64,000 nt of DNA. It comes from JAIRMO01 sp046533115. Lineage in GTDB: Bacteria > Spirochaetota > Spirochaetia > Treponematales > Breznakiellaceae. The notes below the pieces were generated by a model. That model saw only the letters and a list, made by a program, of their open reading frames with translations, was not told where the DNA came from and did no database searches. Both the position numbers and the translations under genes were made by a program. Shown one piece after another: positions 32,729-41,267 of the stretch. The stretch lies in NCBI RefSeq assembly GCF_046533115.1, contig NZ_JAJQRC010000013.1:11702-75701 (forward strand). The letters run 5' to 3'. Each line of letters opens with the position of its first letter. Position 1 is the first letter of the stretch.

Positions 32729-33633
32729 AGGCGCGAACCGGCTCCGGCGGGAAACGGAATTACGGCATCTTCTATTCCGGCCCCATGGCGATGTGGTTTA
32801 CGGTTTTTTTTCTGATCCCCCTCATCATCATTGTGGTATACAGTTTCCTTAAAAAGGGACTTTACGGCGGGGTGGAATGGGAGTTTTCCCTGCACGCCTA
32901 CAAAAGCCTGGGGAACCCCAACTTTGTGATCATCACCATCCGTACCCTGATTACCTCGGTGGCGGCCACGGTGATAACCATCTTTATTGCCCTGCCCTGC
33001 GGTTATTTTATGGCCCGGAGTAAACACCAGACCCTGCTGCTGCTCCTCATTATTGTCCCCTTTTGGACGAATTTTCTGATCCGGGTATTTGCCTGGATGA
33101 ACATCCTGGGAAACAACGGTTTTCTCAATGAATTTTTGATGCACTTCAGGCTTATCCGGGATTATGTCCACTTCCTCTATAATCAAAAGGTGGTGATCCT
33201 GGTGCTGGTCTATATGTACCTGCCCTATGCGATCCTGCCCCTGTTTTCGACCATCGACAAGTTTGATTTTTCCCTGTTGGAAGCGGCCCGGGACCTGGGG
33301 GCCACCAAACCGCGCTCCATGTTTTTGGTGCTGCTCCCCAATATCAGGAGCGGCATATACACCGCGGTGCTTTTCACCTTCATCCCCATCTTTGGGGCCT
33401 ATGCGGTGCCCCTCCTGGTGGGGGGTAAGGATTCCTATATGCTGGGGAATGTCATCGCCGATCAACTCACCAAGTCCCGGAACTGGCCCCTGGCATCGGC
33501 CTTTTCCATGGTGCTGACCCTGGTCACCACCGTGGGGGTCCTGCTCATGATGAACCTGCAGCGCCGGGACGCCCAGCGGACCGTGGATGTAAAGGGAGAA
33601 ATTGCCCAGGACCCCAAGGGGGTAAGCCCATGA
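32725..33633 (+). CDS. potB: Spermidine/putrescine ABC transporter permease
   Basis: 302 residues, six predicted helices. The EAA loop reads SLLEAARDLGATKPRSMFLVLLPNIRSG (core EAARDLGATK), and FWTNFLIRVFAWMNILGNNG is the characteristic PotB/PotH segment around helix 3. The GTG start overlaps potA by 4 bases, and the end overlaps potC by 4. Predicted inner-membrane channel subunit. Confidence 0.93.
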   Translation: MKARTGSGGKRNYGIFYSGPMAMWFTVFFLIPLIIIVVYSFLKKGLYGGVEWEFSLHAYKSLGNPNFVIITIRTLITSVAATVITIFIALPCGYFMARSKHQTLLLLLIIVPFWTNFLIRVFAWMNILGNNGFLNEFLMHFRLIRDYVHFLYNQKVVILVLVYMYLPYAILPLFSTIDKFDFSLLEAARDLGATKPRSMFLVLLPNIRSGIYTAVLFTFIPIFGAYAVPLLVGGKDSYMLGNVIADQLTKSRNWPLASAFSMVLTLVTTVGVLLMMNLQRRDAQRTVDVKGEIAQDPKGVSP

Positions 33634-34499
33634 CCGGTAAAAGCCTGGTTCACCATATCATTACCTCCCTGCGGACGGGAAATTCCCAGGGGGAAGCGGC
33701 CCGCCATGCAAAACGGGCCTACCGGAAGCGTTTTTCCTTTTCCCAGACGATCTTTATCGCCACCATTGTGTTTCTTTTCCTCCCCCTGATGGTGCTGATC
33801 CTCTATTCCTTTAACTCCTCCAAGGGCATGAACTGGACCGGGTTTTCCCTGGTCTGGTACGAACAGCTCTTTTTCCGTTCCCGGGACCTGTGGCGGGCCT
33901 TTTGGAACAGCGCCTTTGTCGCCGTAAGCTCCGCCGCCACCGCCACCGTGCTGGGAACCGCCGGCGCCATCGGGGTCAACTGGTACCGGTTTAAGCTGCG
34001 GAACTACATCCAGGCCATATCGTTTATGCCCATGATCCTCCCGGAAATCATCATCGGGGTATCCCTTTCCCTGTTTTTTGCGGGGGTCAAAATTCAGTTA
34101 GGACTCCTTACGATCTTTATCGCCCATACCACCTTCAACCTGCCCTTTGTGTTTCTTATGGTTATGGCCCGGCTGGACGAATTCGACTTTTCCATCATCG
34201 AGGCGGCCCACGATCTGGGGGCCAGCGAAAAACAGACCCTTTTTAAGATAACGGTGCCTATCTGTATGCCCGGCATCGTATCGGGATTTTTAACGGCCAT
34301 CACCATATCCCTGGAGGATTTTGTCATTACCTCCTTTGTCTCCGGCCCCGGCTCCTCCACCCTGCCCATCTATATTTATTCGGCCATCCGGTTTGGGGTA
34401 TCGCCGGTGATAAACGCCCTGTCGGTGGTGATGATCCTGGGGACCGTTCTCCTCACCTATTTACTCAGAAACTTTTTGAAGTATATCGCGGCAAAATGA
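33630..34499 (+). CDS. potC: Spermidine/putrescine ABC transporter permease
   Basis: 289 residues, with a ~40-residue hydrophilic N-terminus ahead of six helices. LVLILYSFNSSKGMNWTGFSLVWYEQLF-type sequence (core YSFNSSKGMNWTGFS) is typical of PotC/PotI. The EAA loop is SIIEAAHDLGASEKQTLFKITVP (core EAAHDLGASE), followed by SLEDFVITSFVSGPGSSTLP, a PotC hallmark. Pairs with PotB. Confidence 0.93.
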   Translation: MTGKSLVHHIITSLRTGNSQGEAARHAKRAYRKRFSFSQTIFIATIVFLFLPLMVLILYSFNSSKGMNWTGFSLVWYEQLFFRSRDLWRAFWNSAFVAVSSAATATVLGTAGAIGVNWYRFKLRNYIQAISFMPMILPEIIIGVSLSLFFAGVKIQLGLLTIFIAHTTFNLPFVFLMVMARLDEFDFSIIEAAHDLGASEKQTLFKITVPICMPGIVSGFLTAITISLEDFVITSFVSGPGSSTLPIYIYSAIRFGVSPVINALSVVMILGTVLLTYLLRNFLKYIAAK

Positions 34500-34522
34500 C
34501 CTGTATGGGTCTTTATTTTAAA

Positions 34523-34557
34523 GGTGTTGAAACAAAACTATAGTAACCTTCAACACC
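34523..34557 (+). other. Stem-loop between potC and potD
   Basis: GGTGTTGAA (34523-34531) is the exact inverse complement of TTCAACACC (34549-34557), with a 17-base loop, ending just before the potD ribosome site AGGAGG. It could protect the 5' end of a processed potD message or modulate ribosome access; both are inference. Confidence 0.5.
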
Positions 34558-34568
34558 AGGAGGAAAAG

Positions 34569-35660
34569 ATGAAGAAAATACCTGTATCAGCCGCAGCCCT
34601 GTCCGCGGTTCTGCTCGCCCTTGCCGCGCTGACTGCCCTCAGCGGCTGCACGAAACAACCAGCGGCGGATTCCACCGCTGCCGCCGCCGTCGAATCGGAC
34701 CGGCTTAACATCTATTGTTGGACCTATTATGTTCCCCTTTCGGTACGGGAAAAATTTGAAGAGGAGTACGGCGTTACCATCATATTTGACGAATATGACT
34801 CCAACGAGACCATGTATGCCCATATCCAAGCCGGGGGCAGCGGGTATGATATCGTTTTCCCTTCCGGGGATTACGTTTCTATCATGATAAAGCAGGATAT
34901 GTTTGAGCGGATCGATCATTCCAAACTCTCCAACCTGGGTAATATCGATCCCCTGGTTCTGGAAAAAACCACCTACGATCCCAATATGGAGTACAGTGTA
35001 CCCTATTATTTTGGCGCCGCAGGGATCGCGGTGAATACCGAGCGGATCCCCAATTATGATCGGAGCTGGTCCATTTTCGCTAGAAACGATCTCCGGGGCC
35101 GGATGACCATGCTGGATGATATGCGGGAAGTTATGGGGGATGCCCTGGTCTTCCTTGGTTATTCGGTGAATTCCAAGAATCCCGCCGAGATTGAAGCGGC
35201 CAAAGACCTTATCAACCATACCTGGAAGCCGAACCTGGTTAAATTCGACGCCGAAGCCCCGGGCAAGGGGTTTGCCAACGGTGATTTTTGGGTGATCCAG
35301 GGATACGCGGAAATGGTATACGAAGAAATATCCGAAGCGCAGAAAGCAACCACCGTCTTCTTTATACCCCCCGAGGGAGGCCCCGCCTACATCGACAGTA
35401 TGTGTATATTGAAGGGTGCTAAGAATATCGATCTGGCCCATAAATTTATCGATTTTATCCATCGGCCGGAGATCTATGCGGAATTTACCGATTATTTCGG
35501 CTTCCCCGCCACGGTAAACATCCCTGCCCGGGATCTCAAGACCCAAGAGCCCTACTACACCGCGGAGGAGCTGCTCAGGACCGAGTTGAAGGACGACTTG
35601 GGGGAAAGCCTGGATCTGTACAACACCGCATGGTTTGACTCGATTCGTATCGGGGAATAG
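34569..35660 (+). CDS. potD: Spermidine/putrescine-binding lipoprotein
   Basis: 363 residues from the ATG at 34569, preceded by AGGAGG. The signal peptide ends in a lipobox, ALSGC. The mature part follows PotD/PotF: LNIYCWTYYVPLSVREKFEEEYGV near the start (core NIYCWTYYVP), YDIVFPSGDYVSIMIKQDM, and IDSMCILKGAKNIDLAHKFIDF (core KFIDFIHRPE). It captures polyamines for PotABC. Last gene of the operon; a family A repeat follows the stop. Confidence 0.93.
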   Translation: MKKIPVSAAALSAVLLALAALTALSGCTKQPAADSTAAAAVESDRLNIYCWTYYVPLSVREKFEEEYGVTIIFDEYDSNETMYAHIQAGGSGYDIVFPSGDYVSIMIKQDMFERIDHSKLSNLGNIDPLVLEKTTYDPNMEYSVPYYFGAAGIAVNTERIPNYDRSWSIFARNDLRGRMTMLDDMREVMGDALVFLGYSVNSKNPAEIEAAKDLINHTWKPNLVKFDAEAPGKGFANGDFWVIQGYAEMVYEEISEAQKATTVFFIPPEGGPAYIDSMCILKGAKNIDLAHKFIDFIHRPEIYAEFTDYFGFPATVNIPARDLKTQEPYYTAEELLRTELKDDLGESLDLYNTAWFDSIRIGE

Positions 35661-35673
35661 CCGGGGATGAAAT

Positions 35674-35826
35674 TTAACCACGTTGCGTCACGAACAGGAA
35701 CAAAGACAAATTGGCGTTTTCACCGATAGCTCTTTCCTGCTTTCCCACGAACAAAGAAGAGAATTCAGGTATATATTCCGGGATATCGAAGCAAAAGTTC
35801 GTGATGTTCGTGTCGTTCGTGGTTAA
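35674..35826 (-). repeat. Dispersed palindromic intergenic repeat family A, copy 2 (inverted)
   Basis: The reverse complement starts TTAACCACGAACGACACG and follows copies 1 and 3 block by block (GATATCCCGGAAT, CTGAATTCTC, AACGCCAATTTGTC), so this copy is inverted. It fills the gap between the convergent potD and the unknown gene at 35.85 kb. Confidence 0.8.
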
Positions 35827-35831
35827 TCCTC

Positions 35832-35854
35832 TGCTTCCTGCGTAACATGCGTTA
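35832..35854 (+). repeat. Left short direct repeat flanking an accessory insert
   Basis: A 23-base sequence with core CCTGCGTAACATG is repeated in the same orientation at 37052-37074 with a single mismatch. The 1.2 kb between them holds A+T-rich accessory genes. The core occurs once more at 16520-16532 beside another family A repeat. Confidence 0.7.
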
Positions 35855-36382
35855 TTTTGCAAACCGATTTTGAAAAAATTCGGCAAAAGGCGTATATTCA
35901 TCAACGTAAGACACGGGAATAACCAATGCGCCTGAACTTCCCCAAGCGGCTGAAGCGATGATAGAAAAGTCTATCGGCGCATCACCGAGCTTCGGATGTG
36001 AAATGTTGAAGCTGCCGGTCTTTTGAAGATACACCGCTTTTTTACATTCGCTTTTTTTACAGAACACCGGCTCATCCACTGACGCAAGATCGTTTGATGT
36101 AGAGATAAGCACAAGCTCCGGATCATCGCCGTCTTTATATCCTATGAGATAGTTGTAAAAGGTTCGTATCTCTTTCGTCAGTTTTTTGGTGGTAACCATG
36201 TTCGTTCCGGCCAAAACCGTATAGCTGTCGCCGTTTTCCACCTTTGAGTTGAAAATGTTTCTGATCTCTTCCTTTTTGCTATCAGATTTACCGCCGGATT
36301 GTCCTCCTCCGCCCGGTTGTCCCCCTGCCGCTCCGTTGATAGCGTCACCGACCAGACCCACAAATTTGTCAAATAAGCCCAT
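35852..36382 (-). CDS. Hypothetical protein, function unknown
   Basis: 176 residues, not recognised. It begins MGLFDKFVGLVGD, followed by a Gly-rich, low-complexity linker (NGAAGGQPGGGGQSGG) and a lysine-rich start of a folded region. The remainder mixes strands and helices, with two Cys in FCKKSECKK that could be a metal or disulfide pair. There is no signal peptide or membrane helix. The last codons overlap the CCTGCGTAACATG repeat. An ATG with GAGGAG upstream supports the start. It lies 17 bases downstream of a small membrane protein gene on the same strand. The pair may be an effector/partner unit, but nothing proves it. Confidence 0.6.
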   Translation of the reverse strand: MGLFDKFVGLVGDAINGAAGGQPGGGGQSGGKSDSKKEEIRNIFNSKVENGDSYTVLAGTNMVTTKKLTKEIRTFYNYLIGYKDGDDPELVLISTSNDLASVDEPVFCKKSECKKAVYLQKTGSFNISHPKLGDAPIDFSIIASAAWGSSGALVIPVSYVDEYTPFAEFFQNRFAK

Positions 36383-36399
36383 TTCAATTCCTCCTCAAT

Positions 36400-36654
36400 T
36401 TAATACCAATATACATCGGCTTTGAAAATATAAAAAACAACACTGCAAATTATACAAATAATTCCTGTTACCAGAACAAGTGCTCGGCGTATTCCAGGAG
36501 AAAAATTTCTTACGGTATAGCGGCTGGGATACAGCCACCGCCAGTTAAATATAAATCCCACTATTAACAGGCAGCCCCCCAAAAACAATACCGCGCATGG
36601 TCCCACCGGGCCTAAGGCCTGCCAAAATTCACCAATCCTACTAAAAAAGTTAAT
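36400..36654 (-). CDS. Small two-helix membrane protein, possibly Imm17-like, with probable ATT start
   Basis: The core is 68 residues from a GTG at 36606 with two membrane helices (AVLFLGGCLLIVGFIFNW and VLVTGIICIICSVVFYIF) separated by a short basic loop. No ribosome site precedes the GTG. In frame upstream, an ATT at 36654 has AGGAG 7 bases ahead and gives an 84-residue protein beginning with NFFSRIGEFWQALG. I prefer this start. The pattern (helix, FNWRWLYPSR, helix) faintly recalls Imm17-type immunity proteins; this is a low-confidence resemblance. It precedes the 176-residue unknown gene by 17 bases. Confidence 0.5.
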   Translation of the reverse strand: MNFFSRIGEFWQALGPVGPCAVLFLGGCLLIVGFIFNWRWLYPSRYTVRNFSPGIRRALVLVTGIICIICSVVFYIFKADVYWY

Positions 36655-36721
36655 TTATTTTCTCCTGACCTTCTGTATATCCTATACCGTTATAATGTGT
36701 CAACACCCTATTAAAAAAGCG

Positions 36722-36751
36722 TTGACAAACGCCAAAAACAAAATGTATACT
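36722..36751 (+). promoter_or_regulatory. Promoter of a vanished antitoxin gene
   Basis: TTGACA (36722-36727) and TATACT (36746-36751), spacer 18. It points at a toxin remnant with no intact antitoxin gene between, as if the front of a toxin-antitoxin operon was deleted. GTATACTTGGAATGTACAC downstream is partly palindromic, as operators of such modules are. Confidence 0.5.
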
Positions 36752-36808
36752 TGGAATGTACACTTTAACAGGCAATGTCAACAGGGTAAAAACCTCGACC
36801 ATCCATAA

Positions 36809-37027
36809 TACTTAAAAAAATTATCGGTAAACATTATACAAATAAATGACAATATATCGACAAGGGCAATGTTCCTGGCAGAAGATTATTGTTTAAGTCA
36901 TTCAATGGAAGCGGGAGATGCAATAATAGCATCAACGGCATTGGAAAATCAGGAAATACTATTAACCGGGAATGATAAACACTATAAATTTATCCCCAAT
37001 ATACAAGTACAAAAATTTAAACCCTAG
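36809..37027 (+). pseudogene. Remnant of a VapC-like PIN-domain toxin (C-terminal part)
   Basis: The frame from 36809 to the TAG at 37025-37027 encodes ~72 residues and matches the C-terminal half of PIN-domain ribonucleases. AEDYCLSHSMEAGDAIIASTA carries the conserved acidic residue before IIA(S/A)TA (core GDAIIASTAL), followed by LLTGNDKHYKFI and a terminal KFKP. The N-terminal half with the first catalytic acidic residues is absent, and a TAA closes the frame just upstream. It is therefore a broken toxin. The remaining intergenic sequence around it (36.66-36.8 and 37.03-37.09 kb) shows no other gene. Confidence 0.7.
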
Positions 37028-37051
37028 GGGAAAAGGCAGAAACTGCATATA

Positions 37052-37074
37052 TGCTTCCTGCGTAACATGAGTTA
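37052..37074 (+). repeat. Right short direct repeat flanking an accessory insert
   Basis: Matches 35832-35854 at 22 of 23 positions, in direct orientation. It lies between the PIN remnant and the stop of the convergent GH94 gene. Confidence 0.7.
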
Positions 37075-37092
37075 CCTGGCCATTTGCCTGCT

Positions 37093-39546
37093 TCACCCTA
37101 CCCTGCCCATCACCACGGCAACACGGTTCACGCTGCCCGCGGCTTGGGACGGGATAAGCGCGCCGCCGGAAGCGGCCCTTTCCTGGGGGGTTCCGTTCAG
37201 GCGGTATTCCCGCACCCCCTTGCTCACCCCCTGGGGGTTGGTTACCTCAATCTCGTAGACCGCGCCCCGCCAAACCCGGCGGGCGGTAAAGCCCTTCCAC
37301 TCCGGGGGGATGCAGGGATCGATCTCCAGGGCGTCGTAGCCGGGGCGGATCCCCAGGATGTAGCGGGTAGCGGCAAAGTAGCTCCAGCCCGCGGAGCCGG
37401 TCATAAAGGGGTGGCGGGCCCGGCCAAAGGCGCTGTGGTCCGGCCCCATGATGAACTGGCAGTAGGAGTAGGGTTCCGCCTCCCGGGTTTCGATTTTGTC
37501 GTTCTGAAAATAAGGGCAGAGGGCGTCGTAGAACTTCATGGCCCGGTCCCCCCGGCCCAGGACGGCTTCGGCGGCCCAGGCCCAGGGGTTTGGATGGCTG
37601 AAGATGGCGGCGTTTTCCTTTACCCCTGGATACACCCGGGTAACAAAGCCGATTTCGTCATCGGGCTTGGTGTAGGCCGGGGCGCAGAGCTTGAGGCCAA
37701 AGGGGGTGTAGAGGTACTGATCCACGGCGTCCATGGCCCGCAGCCCCCGCTCAGGGGAGGCCGCGCCGGAAAGTACCGCCCAGGTATTGCTCTCCATAAA
37801 AACCTTTCCCTCGGCGTTTTCCGGGGTGCCGATTTTCCGGCCCGAGGCGGTAATCCCCCGGGTGTACCAGGCGCCGTTCCATAGGACCCCCTCGCAGGCG
37901 GCGCGGACCTTTTCCGCCAGGGCGGCGTATTTTTCCGCGTCCGCCCCCCGGCCCAGCCGCCGCGCCAGGGCGACAAAGTGGGTCAGGGCCCAGTGGTGCA
38001 GGAAGGAGACCATGGCGCTTTCGCCGCCCCCCAGGTTGAGGCAGTCGTTCCAGTCCGCCCGCAGCCCCCGGCAGATACCGTTTTGCCCCACCTGTTCCGC
38101 GGAAAAGTCCAGGATCCGCGCCAGGTGTTCGTAGACCGTGCCCGGCGAAACCCCGCCCTCAAGGCCGTCGGCATAGGTATAGACCTCGTCGACAAAGCCG
38201 TAATCCCCGGTTTCCTTGATGTATTCGGTAAGCGCCGGGACGAGCCACAGGGCATCGTCGGCGCATACGTCCTTAAGGCCGTGGACGATCTGGCTTTTGT
38301 CCGGGGTGGGGACCACCGTGGGGGATGTAAAGGCCGGCTTTTTTTGCTCCTCAAACCATTCCGGTTGAAAGAGGTGGAGGCCGTAACCCCGGGAAGTCAA
38401 TCCCCGCAGAAGTTCGATGATCCGGCTTTTGCATTTTTCCGGGTTGGAATGGGGGACGCACATGGCGTCCTGGGCCGTATCCCGGTAGCCCAGACCGGTC
38501 CGGCCCCCCACCTCGATAAACGAGGCGAACCGGGAAAACATGACGTTGATCTCCGACTGGTAGAGGGTCCAGGTGTTGAGCATGGTATTCATCCCCTCGT
38601 TGGGGGTGGAAACTTGGAGTTTTTCCAGCTTTTTGGTCCAGAAATCCCCCAGGGCCCTAAAGGCGTCGTCCACTACCCGGGGGTCCCGGTATTTTTCCCG
38701 GAAAGCGGCCCCCTGTTCCCGGTTTCCTTCCCCCAGGATGAAGAGGACCCGGCGCTCCTCCCCGGCCTCCAGGCTCAGCCGCAGGTGCAGGGCCCCGCAG
38801 TGGTTCCCCCCCAGCTCGGCAGAACCGGTACAGCGGCCCTGTTCCACGGCCAGGGGGTTGGTCTCGCTCCGGTAGGGGCCTATGAATTGGTCCCGCAGGC
38901 AGTCAAAGCCGTCGGGAGCCTTGTCCCTGCCGTTGACCGCGGTGAAAAACTGGCAGCCCCCTTCCTCGTAAAAGGGGTCAAATTCGATGATCCCCTCCGT
39001 ATAGGAGGTCCCTGCGGAATAGAGGCTCATCTGGAAGTTTTTATTGTCCATTTCAATATGATGAAAGGAGAATTCCAGGTAGGCGAAGACGCTCAGCTGC
39101 CGTTTTTTACCGGAATTGTTTTTCAGCCGTACATCCCAGAGTTCCACCGGATCCTCCGGGGGGATAAAGAGGGTCTGGGAGCCCTCGATACCCCGGTAGT
39201 CAGCGTGGTAGACACTGTAGGAAAGGCCATGGCGGCAGGTATAGGCCGCCTTATCCAGGGGTTTTCCCACGGGCTGCCAGGAGAGGGTCCAGTAATCGGG
39301 CGCCCCCGGCCCGTCATCGTCCCGGATATACACATAGTGGCCCGGCCGGTCCAGGGGCACCCCGTTGGGCCTAAACCGGGAGATCCGGTGGTATTCCGGG
39401 GACTTATAGAACAGATACCCCCCGGCGGTATGGTTAAACACCCCGCACATATCCCGAATACCGATATAGTTGGTCCAGGAAACGGGCACGTCTACCCGGT
39501 TTATCACATATTCCCGGCGCTCATTGTCAAAATAACCGTACCGCAT
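37093..39546 (-). CDS. chbP: Chitobiose phosphorylase (glycoside hydrolase family 94)
   Basis: 817 residues. GH94 phosphorylases split beta-linked disaccharides with phosphate, saving ATP in the cytoplasm. The sequence follows the N,N'-diacetylchitobiose enzymes: MRYGYFDNERREYVI start, DRPGHYVYIRDDD, RHGLSYSVYHADY, NPLAVEQGRCTGSAE with NHCGALH, FASFIEVGGRTGLGYRDTAQD, and the catalytic Asp in GLRADWNDCLNLGGGES (~residue 495). Products would be GlcNAc-1-phosphate and GlcNAc. Cellobiose-type GH94 enzymes are the main alternative. It is divergent from a CUT1 transporter operon that probably imports chitobiose or related oligosaccharides. No signal peptide. Confidence 0.88.
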   Translation of the reverse strand: MRYGYFDNERREYVINRVDVPVSWTNYIGIRDMCGVFNHTAGGYLFYKSPEYHRISRFRPNGVPLDRPGHYVYIRDDDGPGAPDYWTLSWQPVGKPLDKAAYTCRHGLSYSVYHADYRGIEGSQTLFIPPEDPVELWDVRLKNNSGKKRQLSVFAYLEFSFHHIEMDNKNFQMSLYSAGTSYTEGIIEFDPFYEEGGCQFFTAVNGRDKAPDGFDCLRDQFIGPYRSETNPLAVEQGRCTGSAELGGNHCGALHLRLSLEAGEERRVLFILGEGNREQGAAFREKYRDPRVVDDAFRALGDFWTKKLEKLQVSTPNEGMNTMLNTWTLYQSEINVMFSRFASFIEVGGRTGLGYRDTAQDAMCVPHSNPEKCKSRIIELLRGLTSRGYGLHLFQPEWFEEQKKPAFTSPTVVPTPDKSQIVHGLKDVCADDALWLVPALTEYIKETGDYGFVDEVYTYADGLEGGVSPGTVYEHLARILDFSAEQVGQNGICRGLRADWNDCLNLGGGESAMVSFLHHWALTHFVALARRLGRGADAEKYAALAEKVRAACEGVLWNGAWYTRGITASGRKIGTPENAEGKVFMESNTWAVLSGAASPERGLRAMDAVDQYLYTPFGLKLCAPAYTKPDDEIGFVTRVYPGVKENAAIFSHPNPWAWAAEAVLGRGDRAMKFYDALCPYFQNDKIETREAEPYSYCQFIMGPDHSAFGRARHPFMTGSAGWSYFAATRYILGIRPGYDALEIDPCIPPEWKGFTARRVWRGAVYEIEVTNPQGVSKGVREYRLNGTPQERAASGGALIPSQAAGSVNRVAVVMGRVG

Positions 39547-39644
39547 ATAAACCCCTCAACCTATAGTATCCGGTATATGGCCGTTAAATGCAACAAAGTT
39601 CAAACCACCCGCCGCATGGCTTCTTCAAAAAAAACAAAAATACA

Positions 39645-39691
39645 TTGACATTATAATAGCCAAACAGAATAATAAAAGAAACGGTTGTTTC
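39645..39691 (+). promoter_or_regulatory. Promoter and LacI-type operator candidate of the CUT1 operon
   Basis: TTGACA (39645-39650) and AATAAT (39668-39673), spacer 17. GAAACGGTTGTTTC (39678-39691) is an inverted repeat resembling LacI-family operators and lies at the predicted transcript start. No LacI gene is in the window. The divergent GH94 gene starts at 39546; the 236-base gap holds no reading frame. Confidence 0.5.
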
Positions 39692-39782
39692 ATAAAAAAA
39701 GTTTTTAAAATGGTAAATTTTGGAAAAAGAACTATACTTTATCTTAAGTAAGAATTGATTCAACTAATTTAAGGAGAATTGA

Positions 39783-41135
39783 ATGAAAAAACTCACTATG
39801 GTTTTTTTCACGGTTCTGGTTTTGGCGTTAGTCGCCGCCGGTTATACCTCTTGTTCGAAGAACGAAACGGCCCTGGCCGACGGCCAGGTAGAACTACGGG
39901 TATTAAATTACTTTGACATGACCTCCGCCAACAGCGCCGACGAAGTCGCCACGGTATGGGACGCCTTTTCCCAGGCGAATCCCGATATCAAGGTGGTTCG
40001 GGAAGATCTTTTTAACGAACCCTTCCATAATAAGGTCGAGGCCTATGCGGCGGCGGGACAGCTCCCGGACGTTATCTACGCATGGCCGTCGGGACGGTCC
40101 ACCACCCTGCATACCCAGCATTTGCTGAAGGACCTGGGTCCCCTCATTCAGCGGGACGGGCTTGCCGCGTTTAATCTCCCCGGCGCCATAGACCCCAATG
40201 CCCAGGGGGCGGGATACCTCGCCATTTTGCCCCGGGCCATCACCTCAAGCCACGCCTTCTACATCAACAATGAGGTCCTGCGGGACGTGGGCTTAACCCC
40301 GGCGAAAACCTATGATGAACTCAAGGCCCAGGTACCGATCCTCCGGGCCAAGGGCTATGACACGGTCCTCATGGCCAACCAGGACGACTGGGTCATGCAG
40401 TCCTGTCTTTTCTCCCTGGTGGCCGGCCGTTTTGGCGGCGAAGGCTGGGAAAAGAAGATCCACTCCGGGGAAGCAAAGTTTACGGACCCTGATTTTGTCA
40501 AGGCCCTCACCTTTATCAAGACCCTGTACGATGACGGGGTCCTGAACAAGGCCACCCTGACCACGGACTACGGCAGTGTGGTGGGTCAGTTTGCCACTAA
40601 TAAGGGCGCCTACCTTATCGATGGGGACTGGCGGATTGGGGCCTTTATCACCGATAAATCCACCGGCCAGGCCTTGATTGCCCCGTCCCGGCAGAACAAT
40701 ATTGAGATCACCGTATTCCCCGACATACCCGGGGCAAAGCTCAATAAATCGACCTCCGGTATCCTCGGTACGGGCTGGGGGATGAACGCCAATATCCCCA
40801 CGGGCTCCGATAAGGAAGAAGCGGCCTGGAAACTGGTCAAGTGGCTTTCGGGCAAGGAGATCCAGACCTGGCTGCTCCTGACCGGCGGCATTTCCACCCC
40901 CACCCGGACGGATATTGATATCCCCGGCCTGACCCTGGAACCCATGCAAAAAGCCGGAAGTAACCTGGGCACCCAATATACCACTACCACCGTGGTCATC
41001 GACGGGGTTTTTGACGGGGAAGTACATGTTCCTATCAATACGGGGCTGCAGGAAATCGGGCTGGGAACCAAAACACCCCAGCAGATCGCCGAAACCGCCC
41101 AACGGGCCTTTGAAGCATGGAAGGCTAAACAGTAG
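39783..41135 (+). CDS. Sugar-binding lipoprotein of ABC transporter
   Basis: 450 residues with a signal peptide and lipobox (AAGYTSC), hence membrane-anchored. Family 1 binding-protein pattern: RVLNYFDMTSANSADEVATVWDAF (core FDMTSANSADEVA), AYAAAGQLPDVIYAWPSG, and WKLVKWLSGKEIQTWLLL in the C-lobe. Likely ligand is chitobiose or another oligosaccharide handled by the divergent GH94 phosphorylase. AAGGAG precedes the ATG by 7 bases. A 14-bp hairpin after the stop separates it from the permease genes. Confidence 0.92.
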   Translation: MKKLTMVFFTVLVLALVAAGYTSCSKNETALADGQVELRVLNYFDMTSANSADEVATVWDAFSQANPDIKVVREDLFNEPFHNKVEAYAAAGQLPDVIYAWPSGRSTTLHTQHLLKDLGPLIQRDGLAAFNLPGAIDPNAQGAGYLAILPRAITSSHAFYINNEVLRDVGLTPAKTYDELKAQVPILRAKGYDTVLMANQDDWVMQSCLFSLVAGRFGGEGWEKKIHSGEAKFTDPDFVKALTFIKTLYDDGVLNKATLTTDYGSVVGQFATNKGAYLIDGDWRIGAFITDKSTGQALIAPSRQNNIEITVFPDIPGAKLNKSTSGILGTGWGMNANIPTGSDKEEAAWKLVKWLSGKEIQTWLLLTGGISTPTRTDIDIPGLTLEPMQKAGSNLGTQYTTTTVVIDGVFDGEVHVPINTGLQEIGLGTKTPQQIAETAQRAFEAWKAKQ

Positions 41136-41141
41136 TTTTTT

Positions 41142-41177
41142 GAGCAGTTTGCTGCGCTGAAATGCAGCAAACTGCTC
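41142..41177 (+). other. Strong hairpin after the binding-protein gene
   Basis: GAGCAGTTTGCTGC (41142-41155) pairs perfectly with GCAGCAAACTGCTC (41164-41177) over an 8-base loop. There is no U-tract after it, and the permease genes continue on the same strand, so partial termination or mRNA protection is likelier than full termination. Confidence 0.6.
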
Positions 41178-41267
41178 GTACTTGGTACTCGGGCGAAAAA
41201 TTGCAAGTCCGGGAGAGAACCGGGATTCTCCCGCCGGAAAAAACTCCCGACCGGGCAGGAGGATCTG

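Noticed and set aside
37978..39648. 556-codon plus-strand frame opposite the GH94 gene
   Set aside because: The complementary strand encodes an unambiguous GH94 phosphorylase; this frame has no recognisable domain or ribosome site.
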